Notes: generated from the letters alone by a model not told the origin. A stretch of DNA of 64,000 nt from Ruminococcus sp. Phil15 (GCA_001940995.1 MSHC01000007.1:1-64000), one strand, 5' to 3'; counted from the first letter of the stretch, positions 8,504 through 16,602 are shown. Made by a program: numbers and translations.

Positions 8504-8644
8504 TTACTTACGCTTGCCTGGTCTTGTTTGTGCTAATGCACTTCCAGCAACAGACTTTTATGTCTTGCTGAATCTTCCATCACGAAGAACTTTGCTTGCT
8601 TTCGAAGCAACTGCCTTGGATGTTTGCTTTGAGTTCTTAGCCAT
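8504..8644 (-). pseudogene. Small conserved MAKNSKQTSK-type protein interrupted by a stop
   Basis: The minus strand reads MAKNSKQTSKAVASKASKVL then RDGRFSKT, an in-frame TAA at 8558-8560, then KSVAGSALAQTRPGKRK and a final TAA at 8504-8506. The sequence on both sides of the stop fits one small, Lys/Ser/Ala-rich protein family found in phages and integrative elements (family recalled from memory). A single base change, for example TCA to TAA, would explain it. A good GAGGTG ribosome site precedes the ATG. Function unknown. Confidence 0.6.
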
Positions 8645-8734
8645 TGCCAATCACCTCACTTTCATTTCGATTTGAAGATTTATATCAGTTTTACGAGATT
8701 TTCTTCACAATCACACATCAAAACTTGAGAAATG

Positions 8735-8763
8735 TAGATTTTTTCATATTTTTCTGATATAAT
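8735..8763 (+). promoter_or_regulatory. Putative promoter of the Eco47II-type locus
   Basis: TATAAT at 8758-8763 in an AT-rich tract, with a weak -35 (TAGATT) 17 nt upstream. A leader of about 150 nt follows with repeated TTTCTAAG units before the AGGAGG of the 8922 gene. Confidence 0.45.
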
Positions 8764-8921
8764 ATTAAGAAAGTGTTGATGCGGTAGGTCTAAACATTTC
8801 CACGTCTTATCTCAATCTTCACTTATAAACCTATAGTGGCTAAGGTTTCCGTCAACAGGCTAACTCCCTGTTTTCGTCTTTCTAAGCTTTCTAAGGTTAC
8901 TAAATAAAGGAGGTTGTAAGG

Positions 8922-9698
8922 ATGACCCCAACAAAGGTGCCTTATCTTTGCGGAGGAATACTATTTTCATTAATTCTTCAGGCGAGAAAAACACGAATAA
9001 AAGCAAGAGATAAATTTAATAGTGGATCTGACGGACTGAAAGACACTGATGTAATGATGGGATTAGTCAAGGTAGTTACAGGCGATAGTTTCGAATCAGT
9101 TCAAGGTGGTACTTTCGGAAAATGCACTACGCAGTTTAAGACCTGCCAAGATTACGGGAGTACCTATATCCCTTTTACTGACCCCTCTGTCATAAGTTCA
9201 TACACTTCTTCCATAAAACAAAAAGACCCTGACCTTCTAAATAGAATGTCAGAGTTCATAAACAGATTTATAAATGAAATGCGTTCTGAGTGGCTTGTAA
9301 AATCTCTTATCGAGGTAATTCAGAATGATACCGAAATCGACAAAAACACTCTCTTTGATATTGCTCTAAATAAAAGCGTCACAAAGGAAAATTTGAATAA
9401 TATTACAGATGTTGAACTTCCAGTATTCTTGCTTTCAGTATTGCACTTTATCATCACACAAAGACCTGATAACACAAAAGGACGTGCAACATTTGAGAAA
9501 TGGCATACCCAAAGCGGAAAGAAATCACCTTGGAAGTTTGTGTCTTCTGTTGGTACTACAAATGAGAGAAGTTTTGTCGTAAAAACAACCATTGAAGATG
9601 CAAATACCTCTGACACCTCTCCTACAGATGATGTTGTTGAAGTAATTAAATCTGAAAATCAACCTAAAACTTCAAAAGCTAGAATTGAGGATCGCTGA
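8922..9698 (+). CDS. Unknown protein co-encoded with an Eco47II-type endonuclease
   Basis: 258 residues, not assigned to a family with confidence. The N-terminal half has a conserved-looking block YLCGGILFSLILQARKTRIK, GSDGLKDTDVMMGLVKVVTG, then FGKCTTQFKTCQDYGSTYIPF; the middle is helical (DLLNRMSEFINRFINEMRSEWL) and contains FLLSVLHFIITQRPDN and TFEKWH; the C terminus is low-complexity Thr/Asp-rich. I recall similar N-terminal blocks in Firmicute defence-associated proteins but cannot name one. AGGAGG lies 8 nt before the ATG. It overlaps the endonuclease gene by 14 nt, so the two are probably co-translated and functionally linked. Confidence 0.6.
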   Translation: MTPTKVPYLCGGILFSLILQARKTRIKARDKFNSGSDGLKDTDVMMGLVKVVTGDSFESVQGGTFGKCTTQFKTCQDYGSTYIPFTDPSVISSYTSSIKQKDPDLLNRMSEFINRFINEMRSEWLVKSLIEVIQNDTEIDKNTLFDIALNKSVTKENLNNITDVELPVFLLSVLHFIITQRPDNTKGRATFEKWHTQSGKKSPWKFVSSVGTTNERSFVVKTTIEDANTSDTSPTDDVVEVIKSENQPKTSKARIEDR

Positions 9699-10362
9699 CT
9701 TTTACAAGAATAAAGTTGATCCCATTAAATTCCAGTTTGATATGGCTTTCAATGGTATCAATGACAATGACTACATTAAAGCAGAGATTACACGTCAGGT
9801 TGATAAAACAATTTCAAATGCAATCGGTGACTTCCATCAAAGATTATTAGGCTGTATTGATGGTCTCAATGATTTAGGTGTTGGTAACGGTTGTGATTTG
9901 GTGAATGACCAAAAGACAATTTTTGCCGAATTGAAAAACAAACACAATACCATGAACAGCAGCTCTTCGGAAGCTACAATTCAGAAGTTGATTCATTTTG
10001 CTGAAGAATATCCAAATGCTACTTGTTATTGGATTCAGATTATTGCCAAAAGAAGCATTGATGAATTATGGGAAGGATCCTTCAACGGTAAGCATTATGC
10101 TCATCCTAGAGTAAGAAAAATCTCCGCAGATAGATTTTATGCATTAGTTACTGGTATTCCAGATGCGTTTTATCAGCTGTGTGCTGTTCTTCCTCAGGCT
10201 ACAAAGGATTATCTCGATAGCCTAAACAACAACTCACAAGGAAAAACTGAGTCTGCGTCAGTTTATTCTGAATTAAATACAAAGGCTCAACAAAACGGTA
10301 AAACTCTAATCGAGCAGATTATGGCTGACAACTTTGAAACCTATACAGGATTTAATCAGTAA
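9685..10362 (+). CDS. Eco47II/Sau96I-type type II restriction endonuclease
   Basis: 225 residues of the Eco47II family (recognition of GGNCC-like sites is typical of named members; specificity here is unproven). Key region: GNGCDLVNDQKTIFAELKNK then HNTMNSSSSEA at about residues 68-98, giving a D...E-x-K PD-(D/E)XK catalytic core followed by the family's HNTMNSSSS. Other family blocks: NKVDPIKFQFD, IKAEITRQVDK, IGDFHQRLLGCIDG, PRVRKISADRFYALVTG. The start is TTG at 9685; an in-frame stop at 9643 limits extension, so the N terminus is about 20-30 residues shorter than family members. The cognate cytosine methyltransferase is only a stub downstream. Confidence 0.85.
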   Translation: MRIADFYKNKVDPIKFQFDMAFNGINDNDYIKAEITRQVDKTISNAIGDFHQRLLGCIDGLNDLGVGNGCDLVNDQKTIFAELKNKHNTMNSSSSEATIQKLIHFAEEYPNATCYWIQIIAKRSIDELWEGSFNGKHYAHPRVRKISADRFYALVTGIPDAFYQLCAVLPQATKDYLDSLNNNSQGKTESASVYSELNTKAQQNGKTLIEQIMADNFETYTGFNQ

Positions 10363-10444
10363 TGACTTGACTTTGTGAAAATTAAGAGTGATATATAGAA
10401 ATACCGTTTTGGGATACTACGATAAGAAATGGAGGTAGCCTTAT

Positions 10445-10552
10445 ATGGCTTTTAAATCAATTGAACTGTTTGTTCGCATTTCCTTATCACCTACCATTCA
10501 ATATTTTTGTCTGCCCAACCTAATCTCAATATTCTTATCTACCCAACTATAA
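10445..10552 (+). pseudogene. Truncated C5-cytosine methyltransferase gene (start only)
   Basis: A GGAGG precedes ATG at 10445 and the reading frame begins MAFKSIELFV, which is how C5-cytosine DNA methyltransferases begin (motif I, xxxDLFAGxGG). Immediately after LFV the sequence changes to RISLSPTIQYFC and stops after 35 codons. Motif I glycine residues and everything beyond are missing, so nothing functional is made. Position right after the endonuclease is where the protective methyltransferase belongs. Interpreted as a deletion; based on ten residues, hence moderate confidence. Confidence 0.6.
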
Positions 10553-10662
10553 AATTGAGATAGATTTACCTGTGTTTTTCTGCTTTTTCAGACTTTGCTT
10601 TTTAATACTCCAAACACCGAAAAAGCCTTATATTTCAAGCCTTTTTCACACTTTTACTTGTG

Positions 10663-10771
10663 TACTTTAGTCAACAGAACCACGCTCTCAACGTGGCTCG
10701 ACACGAGCCGAAGTACGTCTACCCCATTTTCATATAGTGGGTGCGTATGGTCAATCGTGTCTACTAAAGTA
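10663..10771. repeat. Long inverted-repeat bounded structured segment
   Basis: TACTTTAGT (10663-10671) and ACTAAAGTA (10763-10771) are perfect complements enclosing three further hairpins: CCACG/CGTGG (10680-10696), GGCTCG/CGAGCC with a 3-nt loop (10695-10709) and CCCA/TGGG with flanking pairs (10713-10747). It could fold as a multi-branched RNA or be a remnant recombination or origin site. No coding potential is convincing here. Confidence 0.5.
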
Positions 10772-10803
10772 TTTAACGATTGAAAAGTTATCGTTAAATA
10801 CTT
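10767..10803. repeat. Perfect 14-bp inverted repeat
   Basis: AAGTATTTAACGAT and ATCGTTAAATACTT separated by 9 nt. It shares bases with the end of the preceding structured segment, so the two folds are mutually exclusive. It lies just past the stop of the 95-aa gene but lacks a T run, so it is a poor intrinsic terminator. Confidence 0.6.
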
Positions 10804-10828
10804 GACTTATATATAAATTGCTAATACG

Positions 10829-11116
10829 CTATAATTCGTCAACCTTAGTTCCCAATTTTACATGTTTTCTTCTACAGTCACCTGCATATTTCAAACCTTC
10901 AACCGACCATGGATCTAACCCCATTTCAAGAAGAATTTTTTTCTCTTCTGTAGAAAGTACACTATGATAATATTTCCTAAAATGTGCCAGTGGTAATTCT
11001 GATGGAACCATCATATTTTTCAGTTTATTATATGCATTACGATTGTTCTTTCGATTTTTTCTTCTTATTTCTTTTCTATCCTTTACAACCGCAGAAGGTA
11101 ATTTTATAATCTCCAT
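10829..11116 (-). CDS. Unknown small basic protein paired with the OLD-type ATPase
   Basis: 95 residues, N-terminal half very basic (KDRKEIRRKNRKNNRNAYNKLKN), C-terminal half with STEEKKILLEMGLDPWSVEGLKYAGDCRRKH. No family recognised. Its start lies 5 nt after the OLD-type gene stop, with the ribosome site in the end of that gene, which implies co-expression. The composition suggests a nucleic-acid-binding or partner protein of the ATPase; that is inference. It is the last gene of the long minus-strand defence run. Confidence 0.6.
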   Translation of the reverse strand: MEIIKLPSAVVKDRKEIRRKNRKNNRNAYNKLKNMMVPSELPLAHFRKYYHSVLSTEEKKILLEMGLDPWSVEGLKYAGDCRRKHVKLGTKVDEL

Positions 11117-11121
11117 TCAAT

Positions 11122-12780
11122 TTACTTCCCTTCAATCATTTTTCTTAAAGAAGATAAAATAGCTTTGTAGTCGTTATTTTTCTGTTTTATAAACCAGTAT
11201 ACAAGCTGATATTCTATCTGCTCTATATCTTGACCCATGCTATCGGCTATTTTTTTTAATTTTGATTTGGAGTTTGTATCTTCTGTAATATCAGGAAAGC
11301 CCTCGTCACCTAATATCATCCTAAGCCTTTTTTCATCATAAATAATATCTTCTGGAATAATTTTAGGTAAGAAATAAACATTGTCTCTATAGTATAGAAG
11401 ATATTTTGTTATAAACTCTTTTAGCTGTTCTTCGTTGAATCTTCCTTCCTTTCTATTTGCATCAACGCCCCACTCAATTTTATCAGCACTGATATTAGTT
11501 ACATTTTTGAATAGACTTTTTAAATACTCAATCGTTTTTACTGATTCTGGAATTTCATTAAAATTAGGTACATCCTCCTTTTTTTGGTCACCATCAAGTA
11601 TTATGTATCTATCCTCAACTCCTGTCTTCGAATACGTTAATAAGATAAATTTCTTTATATTTGATGCTCCCCCAGGAACAAAATCAACCTGTGCTAAATC
11701 ATTCAATCCCTCAGCAATCAATATTTTTTGAATTATCAATTTAGCCAATTCATCTTCTACCAAAATATATTTTTTACCAACCACATTTGCTTCTAATTCT
11801 ATAAAAGCATTTTGGTAGAAGACATTCTCTTCAATAGAGACCAATTGATCATCTATTCTTCTAAAACACTTAATCGCTTCTTTAGGTAATCCTTCAACAA
11901 TACTCGTTGAATGAGTTGTTATAATAACTTGAATTTTTTTCTTTTTAATGGTTTCCAAAATATAATTGATTAACCGCTTTTGTGCTCCAGGATGCAAGGA
12001 AACTTCTGGTTCATCTAATAAAAGCAAGCTTCCAGATGGCACTTTTTGAATAGCATCTACCATTGACGTAACAACAAACTCTCCACTGCCAGAATTATAC
12101 TCTGAATATTGTGTACCATCATTAAATACAATACTTGTCCCCCATGTGCCACTATAGTATTTATGCTTAATAACCTCTATAGTCTTAATATTCCCCTGTA
12201 GAATGTTATTAATCTCTTTGATTGAGTTATCATTCAAAAAATATCTCATTTTTCTTTCGCTGTTACTTTTTGGATTTTGCTTTATTTTTCTAGTCTGCTT
12301 AATCACATATTCAACCTGTTGAATTCTAGAAGTATTTTTGCCTATTCTATCATACAAAAGACTTTTGTCTGTTGCACCTACCATAGTCTTTGTTTGAATA
12401 TATGTAACATTAAATTTTTCAGGTATGCTTCCTTCTTTTCCCCATTCATTTAATCTCAATCGTTTTAATTGATATTCATCACCGTCTAATATATAAGATA
12501 TATCAGTTCCTTTTAATCCACCATCATCAATTACTGTTTCAAAGAACTCAGCCTGAGGTATTTCAAATCCTGAAAGTAGTTTTATTGCTTTCATTACAGT
12601 TGTCTTTCCACTGCCATTTCTTCCAACAATTACAGTCAACGGAAAATTAAAATTTATTACTGAATCCTTAATAAATTTCCTGAAACTATGAATTTTTATT
12701 TGAGACAATCTATTTTTTATAATACCTTTTTCGAACAATACTTGTATTTGCTCTAAATTGTTTTCAAAGGAAGTCTTCAT
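11122..12780 (-). CDS. OLD-family ATPase with TOPRIM nuclease domain
   Basis: 552 residues. ABC/SMC-like ATPase at about 20-310: Walker A VGRNGSGKTTVMKAI near residue 55, signature-like YNSGSGEFVVTSM, Walker B SLLLLDEPEVSLHPGAQ near 255, H-loop VIITTHSTSIVEG. TOPRIM domain at about 335-450: KYILVEDELAKLIIQKIL (catalytic Glu), VDFVPGGASNIKKF, RYIILDGDQKK (D-x-D). This is the layout of OLD nucleases and of GajA and AriA relatives, which act as DNA-sensing or DNA-cutting defence enzymes. No UvrD helicase (Gabija) or reverse transcriptase is adjacent; the only close partner is a 95-aa basic protein. Starts 46 nt after the membrane-protein gene upstream. Confidence 0.85.
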   Translation of the reverse strand: MKTSFENNLEQIQVLFEKGIIKNRLSQIKIHSFRKFIKDSVINFNFPLTVIVGRNGSGKTTVMKAIKLLSGFEIPQAEFFETVIDDGGLKGTDISYILDGDEYQLKRLRLNEWGKEGSIPEKFNVTYIQTKTMVGATDKSLLYDRIGKNTSRIQQVEYVIKQTRKIKQNPKSNSERKMRYFLNDNSIKEINNILQGNIKTIEVIKHKYYSGTWGTSIVFNDGTQYSEYNSGSGEFVVTSMVDAIQKVPSGSLLLLDEPEVSLHPGAQKRLINYILETIKKKKIQVIITTHSTSIVEGLPKEAIKCFRRIDDQLVSIEENVFYQNAFIELEANVVGKKYILVEDELAKLIIQKILIAEGLNDLAQVDFVPGGASNIKKFILLTYSKTGVEDRYIILDGDQKKEDVPNFNEIPESVKTIEYLKSLFKNVTNISADKIEWGVDANRKEGRFNEEQLKEFITKYLLYYRDNVYFLPKIIPEDIIYDEKRLRMILGDEGFPDITEDTNSKSKLKKIADSMGQDIEQIEYQLVYWFIKQKNNDYKAILSSLRKMIEGK

Positions 12781-12826
12781 GCCTTTACCACCTTCTTTTT
12801 TAGAATTTATAAATCTAGCTTTTAAT

Positions 12827-14338
12827 TTATCCTACATAACCTATACAGTTCACTCCGATTACACCTCTTCTAAGAAAAGTCATATCAATATTAGTAGGTT
12901 CAAAGCTATTAGCGTTAAATGTTGAATACTCGAATATACTTGCCTCGAAATGATTGTAATCAAACTGTTCGTATTCAAATACTTCAATACCAATTTCTTT
13001 AAGAACCTCTTCCGGAAGCTCATAATTCTGGTCAACTAATCCGAACATCGTGAAACCAGTATCAACACAGAATGATAATACCGGTGTATAGACAGCTGAA
13101 TAGATTACAGAACCTGCTATTGATCCTACAAAGCTTCCAATCATATAGCCTAACACCGGGATTTCTATGAACGACTGGCTTACTGAGCCTAGTATTAAAG
13201 CACACGTTGTGACGAACATTTCCTTTATCAGTTCATTAGCCATCTGCACTCTACTAATCTCCCCAGTTACAACTTTATAAGAATATTTCATAGAGTTCAT
13301 CACTAGAACAGTTACCGCGCCAACGATAGATGGATCGATCGATTTTAAAGATTCACCACACAACCCAGCCTTACAACTTGCTGTAATTGCAGCAGACACT
13401 GTTCCTCGAACAAACCCTTCTCCTGCACCAGTAACAGCCGCAAACCCTATCTTTTTAAACTGAGCCTCATCAACTTCCCCGTTTTTTATTAGATAAAGAA
13501 CTGCGTTCCATACTTCTGGTGCAACTCTAAGAACTAGCGAAATTGTAGCTGAAGTCATTCCTGCTTTGCACGCCTGTTTTAGGATATCTGTATATTGAAT
13601 CAGTTCTTCTGGTGTAAGATGCAACTCCTCAGGATTAACCCCACCTTCTTTTGCTAAACGCGCTAATTCACGCGCTTCCTGTTCAGATAACGCAATTGAT
13701 TCGTTTCCTTCGTTGTCTGAGATTTTATCTCTTAACAATTTCAACGTCTCTTCATAGCGTTTTACTTGATCGGGTCTTTTTACAGACTCCTCTGCAATTT
13801 TTCTTTCTAGCCATGCAGTAGCTTCTCTCATCTGATTTGACGGAATAACTCTATATTGCCCTGAATATACTGGATCACTTAAGACCGCATCTGCAGAATA
13901 TCCTCTTTTATCAAGATAGGTATCTAACTCATCCTTTCCGCCCTGAGACTTGTACTCTTTAAAACGCTCAAAAAGACTCTTTGCCTGTTGTTTCGCACTT
14001 GACGCTCCGTCTTTATAATACTTTAATCCAAAGTCACCATCAAAATTCTTCCCGCTAACGTCTACAGACCCAAAGTCATGACTGCGGTCAACCTGTGCTC
14101 TATGGCCGGATCCATGAATTGCCGATTTAATATTAAAAGTTCCTGCATGCCAAAATTCAGCAACATCACCCTTCAAAGTATCAATCCTTGCGCCACTTGA
14201 GTTAAATTCATTTAGCGAGTCCATCAGTGCAGTAATTTCTGAATCCACTGTATCAATATACTGCGCGCCAGATGAAATGCCAGCAAAATTACCTGCATGG
14301 CTTTCAAAGAAGTCGTAGCCTTCTCTAAAGCCTTCCAT
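12827..14338 (-). CDS. Unknown membrane protein with C-terminal pentapeptide-like repeats
   Basis: 503 residues, no family assigned. N-terminal soluble part (1-160) has conserved-looking AIHGSGHRAQVDRSHDFGS followed by KNFDGDFGLKYYKDGASSAK; the acidic and LKYYK pattern could be a nuclease-like core but this is speculative. The middle is helical and charged. Residues about 270-435 contain several hydrophobic segments (ATISLVLRVAPEVWNAVLY, MFVTTCALILGSVSQSF, GYMIGSFVGSIAGSVIYSAV), fitting a membrane-inserting region. The tail (about 451-483) has Phe every fifth residue over six turns (FEYEQ FDYNH FEASI FEYST FNANS FEPTN), a pentapeptide-repeat pattern. GGAGG at good spacing; 3 nt separate it from the preceding gene. 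Confidence 0.6.
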   Translation of the reverse strand: MEGFREGYDFFESHAGNFAGISSGAQYIDTVDSEITALMDSLNEFNSSGARIDTLKGDVAEFWHAGTFNIKSAIHGSGHRAQVDRSHDFGSVDVSGKNFDGDFGLKYYKDGASSAKQQAKSLFERFKEYKSQGGKDELDTYLDKRGYSADAVLSDPVYSGQYRVIPSNQMREATAWLERKIAEESVKRPDQVKRYEETLKLLRDKISDNEGNESIALSEQEARELARLAKEGGVNPEELHLTPEELIQYTDILKQACKAGMTSATISLVLRVAPEVWNAVLYLIKNGEVDEAQFKKIGFAAVTGAGEGFVRGTVSAAITASCKAGLCGESLKSIDPSIVGAVTVLVMNSMKYSYKVVTGEISRVQMANELIKEMFVTTCALILGSVSQSFIEIPVLGYMIGSFVGSIAGSVIYSAVYTPVLSFCVDTGFTMFGLVDQNYELPEEVLKEIGIEVFEYEQFDYNHFEASIFEYSTFNANSFEPTNIDMTFLRRGVIGVNCIGYVG

Positions 14339-14341
14339 TTA

Positions 14342-15004
14342 TTATCCCTCCAAGAACTCTGATAAAGCGTCCATATACAGTATTGCTGTCAACGCTCTAT
14401 ACTGCTGATCCTTAATCTTCTTTTGTTTGCTCATCATGGTAATTCCTTTTGCAACGCCTACAATTCCGACCGCTGGTAATGCTGCCGGAGCAAGAAATGC
14501 TAGCAAGCCACCACCTGCAAGAGCTGCTGCTCCTGCCTCTGCAGCGACCGCACCGGCCGCAGTCGCACCAGCCGCTTTCTCAAGTGCTGATTTCTTCAAC
14601 TCAACTTTTTCAAATTCCTTTTCATATCCCAAGCAAAATTCAATAAACTTGTCATACGTTTCTGGTCGCTTAATATTATCTGAAACCATCATCATGCCTC
14701 GTTTTCCAAGCCATCCATATCGCATACCAAACTTATCAAATTTAATTGTCATGCTTGATATTTCACTCTTGCTTGACTTATTTTCACCGATAAAAAGCAC
14801 ATGTTCTTTCGAAGAAATAGTAGCCATATTTGCAATATAGTCTTTTTCAAGCCATACAGCAGCTTCAACTGCACCATCTTCAGTCCCGACAATTTCTCCT
14901 TCTTTATCATCATTCACGCTTATTAACTGGCGTAAATAATTAGCATATTCTACAGTCTTATCATCACAAACAATAATAAGCTTTGTAACGCTCTTACCTA
15001 TCAT
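14342..15004 (-). CDS. Unknown protein: Rossmann-like domain plus Ala/Gly-rich membrane segment
   Basis: About 220 residues from MIGKSVTKLIIVCDDKTVEY, start chosen on a GGAGG 8 nt upstream. The first 130 residues alternate strands and helices (TKLIIVCDD, EHVLFIGENKSS, GWLGKRGMMMVSDN), vaguely like a TIR- or flavodoxin-type Rossmann fold; no catalytic residue is certain. Residues about 141-188 are a long Ala/Gly-rich hydrophobic stretch (GAAALAGGGLLAFLAPAALP) able to enter a membrane. Followed directly by the 503-aa membrane protein, so the pair may form one sensor-effector unit. Function unknown. Confidence 0.55.
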   Translation of the reverse strand: MIGKSVTKLIIVCDDKTVEYANYLRQLISVNDDKEGEIVGTEDGAVEAAVWLEKDYIANMATISSKEHVLFIGENKSSKSEISSMTIKFDKFGMRYGWLGKRGMMMVSDNIKRPETYDKFIEFCLGYEKEFEKVELKKSALEKAAGATAAGAVAAEAGAAALAGGGLLAFLAPAALPAVGIVGVAKGITMMSKQKKIKDQQYRALTAILYMDALSEFLEG

Positions 15005-15036
15005 CCATGAATCCTCCTTATTTACCAGCAACTATT

Positions 15037-16305
15037 TTACGAATCCTGCCAATTCGATTTAGAACGTATTTCCCAATACTTGTGTTCTACTCCAAATGCG
15101 CCTTTATCCTTCGCTTCAAAACCAAGTTTTCTACAATACTCTTTATATGAAGCTTCTAATGCAGCATTTGGTATAGGAGCTCCAACTCCAAGAACGGAAC
15201 CTATAGCAGGATTTGTTTCCTTGCCATCTTTCCATTCATTATTCTCATGTTTTGACATTGAATTATCCTGATAACCAACAAATCTGCTCGGATAGAATTT
15301 ATATTCTCCATCTGTCTGTATCGCTACAAAACATGTTCCTCTTTTGATTAAATTTAGAGCATATGAATACTCTGGATCCTTTTTTGATGCTATATACTCA
15401 TCTAGTACTCTGCAATTATCAAGCAACTGGTCCATACTTGTAATTGTAGGAATTCCAATTAACATTCCAGAGATAATCGGCACATCATACAGAAACTCAT
15501 TATCGTCTGCTGCAGCCTCAAGAAAATATGTGGCTAATCTGCGATCAAGATCAAACAAGTAACCCATGTTACCATTCCCGTCTTTATCAAACGGAGCATA
15601 ACGCACATTACAATATTCCAGAATCACATCTTTGTGATCACCATGCTTCACCGGAACTTCCAAAACGTAGTATTCACAATCTACTCTACGTCCATCTTTC
15701 TCCCACTGAGTCCAATCACCGCTTGTCTTATCTGGACGTGCACTATCCACACAGCTTTCTTTTGCAATACTAATCGCTCTTATATAACCATTTGAACAAT
15801 GAAAAATAATATCTCCTGGTCGTACCTCAAGTAGGCGATCCCAATGATGGCATCTTCCTCCCGCTTTTGTATACTTAGGAGCCCAAATAAATTGTCCACT
15901 ACACTCTTCATCGTAAGTATCGCCCTGGAACACCAAATATGTAAGTGACTGACCCAGAATCCTTTTCACGCCAGATTCTTTTTTTGATGTTCCTGTCTTT
16001 CTAACGCTTTTCTTATTTGCTTTTTCCTGAAGTGCCGCCAATCTCTGTTCTTCTTCTGCAGCTCTTCTAGCAGCCTCTTCTGCTTTCTTTTGAGTCTCAG
16101 CCTCTATTGCATCATTTAACTCTGCAGCAATAGCATCTACTATAGTTGGATCAACCGGAGTTAAAAATTTTTCAAATGCCATCGGATATGTAAATTTTGA
16201 TGTTCTTGACGAAAATTCGATAGTAATGTAGTTTCCTTCAATCGAAGTAACGGTCCCGATTCCTAATGTTTTATGCTTTACTTTTTCTCCAAGTAAATTC
16301 ACCAT
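15037..16305 (-). CDS. EVE/PUA-like domain protein
   Basis: 422 residues. An N-terminal SH3-like module (VKHKTLGIGTVTSIEGNYIT) is followed by a charged Ala/Glu coiled-coil (about 55-105). Residues about 125-255 look like an EVE domain: YLVFQGDTYDEECSGQFIWAP, then HHWDRLLEVRPGDIIFHCSN and IRAISIAKESC. EVE domains bind modified DNA bases and are often attached to McrB-type GTPases or nucleases. The C-terminal 150 residues are unassigned. There is no AAA or nuclease motif, so it may supply recognition to another protein in this cluster such as McrC; that is inference. Starts 2 nt after the preceding stop. Confidence 0.65.
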   Translation of the reverse strand: MVNLLGEKVKHKTLGIGTVTSIEGNYITIEFSSRTSKFTYPMAFEKFLTPVDPTIVDAIAAELNDAIEAETQKKAEEAARRAAEEEQRLAALQEKANKKSVRKTGTSKKESGVKRILGQSLTYLVFQGDTYDEECSGQFIWAPKYTKAGGRCHHWDRLLEVRPGDIIFHCSNGYIRAISIAKESCVDSARPDKTSGDWTQWEKDGRRVDCEYYVLEVPVKHGDHKDVILEYCNVRYAPFDKDGNGNMGYLFDLDRRLATYFLEAAADDNEFLYDVPIISGMLIGIPTITSMDQLLDNCRVLDEYIASKKDPEYSYALNLIKRGTCFVAIQTDGEYKFYPSRFVGYQDNSMSKHENNEWKDGKETNPAIGSVLGVGAPIPNAALEASYKEYCRKLGFEAKDKGAFGVEHKYWEIRSKSNWQDS

Positions 16306-16307
16306 AT

Positions 16308-16589
16308 CTAACCTCTCTTTCCGTCAGAGAGTTTCTTGTCTCCCCAAACATATTCTTTATTGTATTTTTCCTTCATACAGGCACAGAGTTTAGATAAATA
16401 CTCTAAATACATCTGGTATCTAACGTCCGGTTGTGGATCAATCATCCACTTTTCTCCAGACCTATCTCCTGCTTTTTCGAGTTTTTCATATTTTCTAATG
16501 TATCGGATCAAATTATCTCGTTCCTTAATCATTTCATAGTAGGAAACGTCTGAGAATTGTTCTACATACATTTCAGGACTAATCATCAT
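16308..16589 (-). CDS. Unknown small helical protein
   Basis: 93 residues: EMYVEQFSDVSYYEMIKERD, EYLSKLCACMKEKYNKEYVW. No recognised domain. GGGAGG at suitable distance. It lies 13 nt after the SseB gene and 2 nt before the EVE-protein start, so it is translated as part of this block. The length and charge suggest a small helical accessory protein. Confidence 0.55.
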   Translation of the reverse strand: MMISPEMYVEQFSDVSYYEMIKERDNLIRYIRKYEKLEKAGDRSGEKWMIDPQPDVRYQMYLEYLSKLCACMKEKYNKEYVWGDKKLSDGKRG

Positions 16590-16602
16590 AATAACTGCCT
16601 CC

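Noticed and set aside
10595-10783. 62-codon frame over the branched inverted-repeat element
   Set aside because: Low-complexity residues, no ribosome site, and the DNA is dominated by inverted repeats.
10663-10803. Retron msr-msd RNA next to the OLD-type nuclease
   Set aside because: OLD proteins can be retron effectors, but no reverse transcriptase gene is present in the window.
11122-12780. Gabija or PARIS system
   Set aside because: No UvrD-type helicase (GajB) and no separate TOPRIM protein (AriB) next to the ATPase; the TOPRIM domain is in the same protein.
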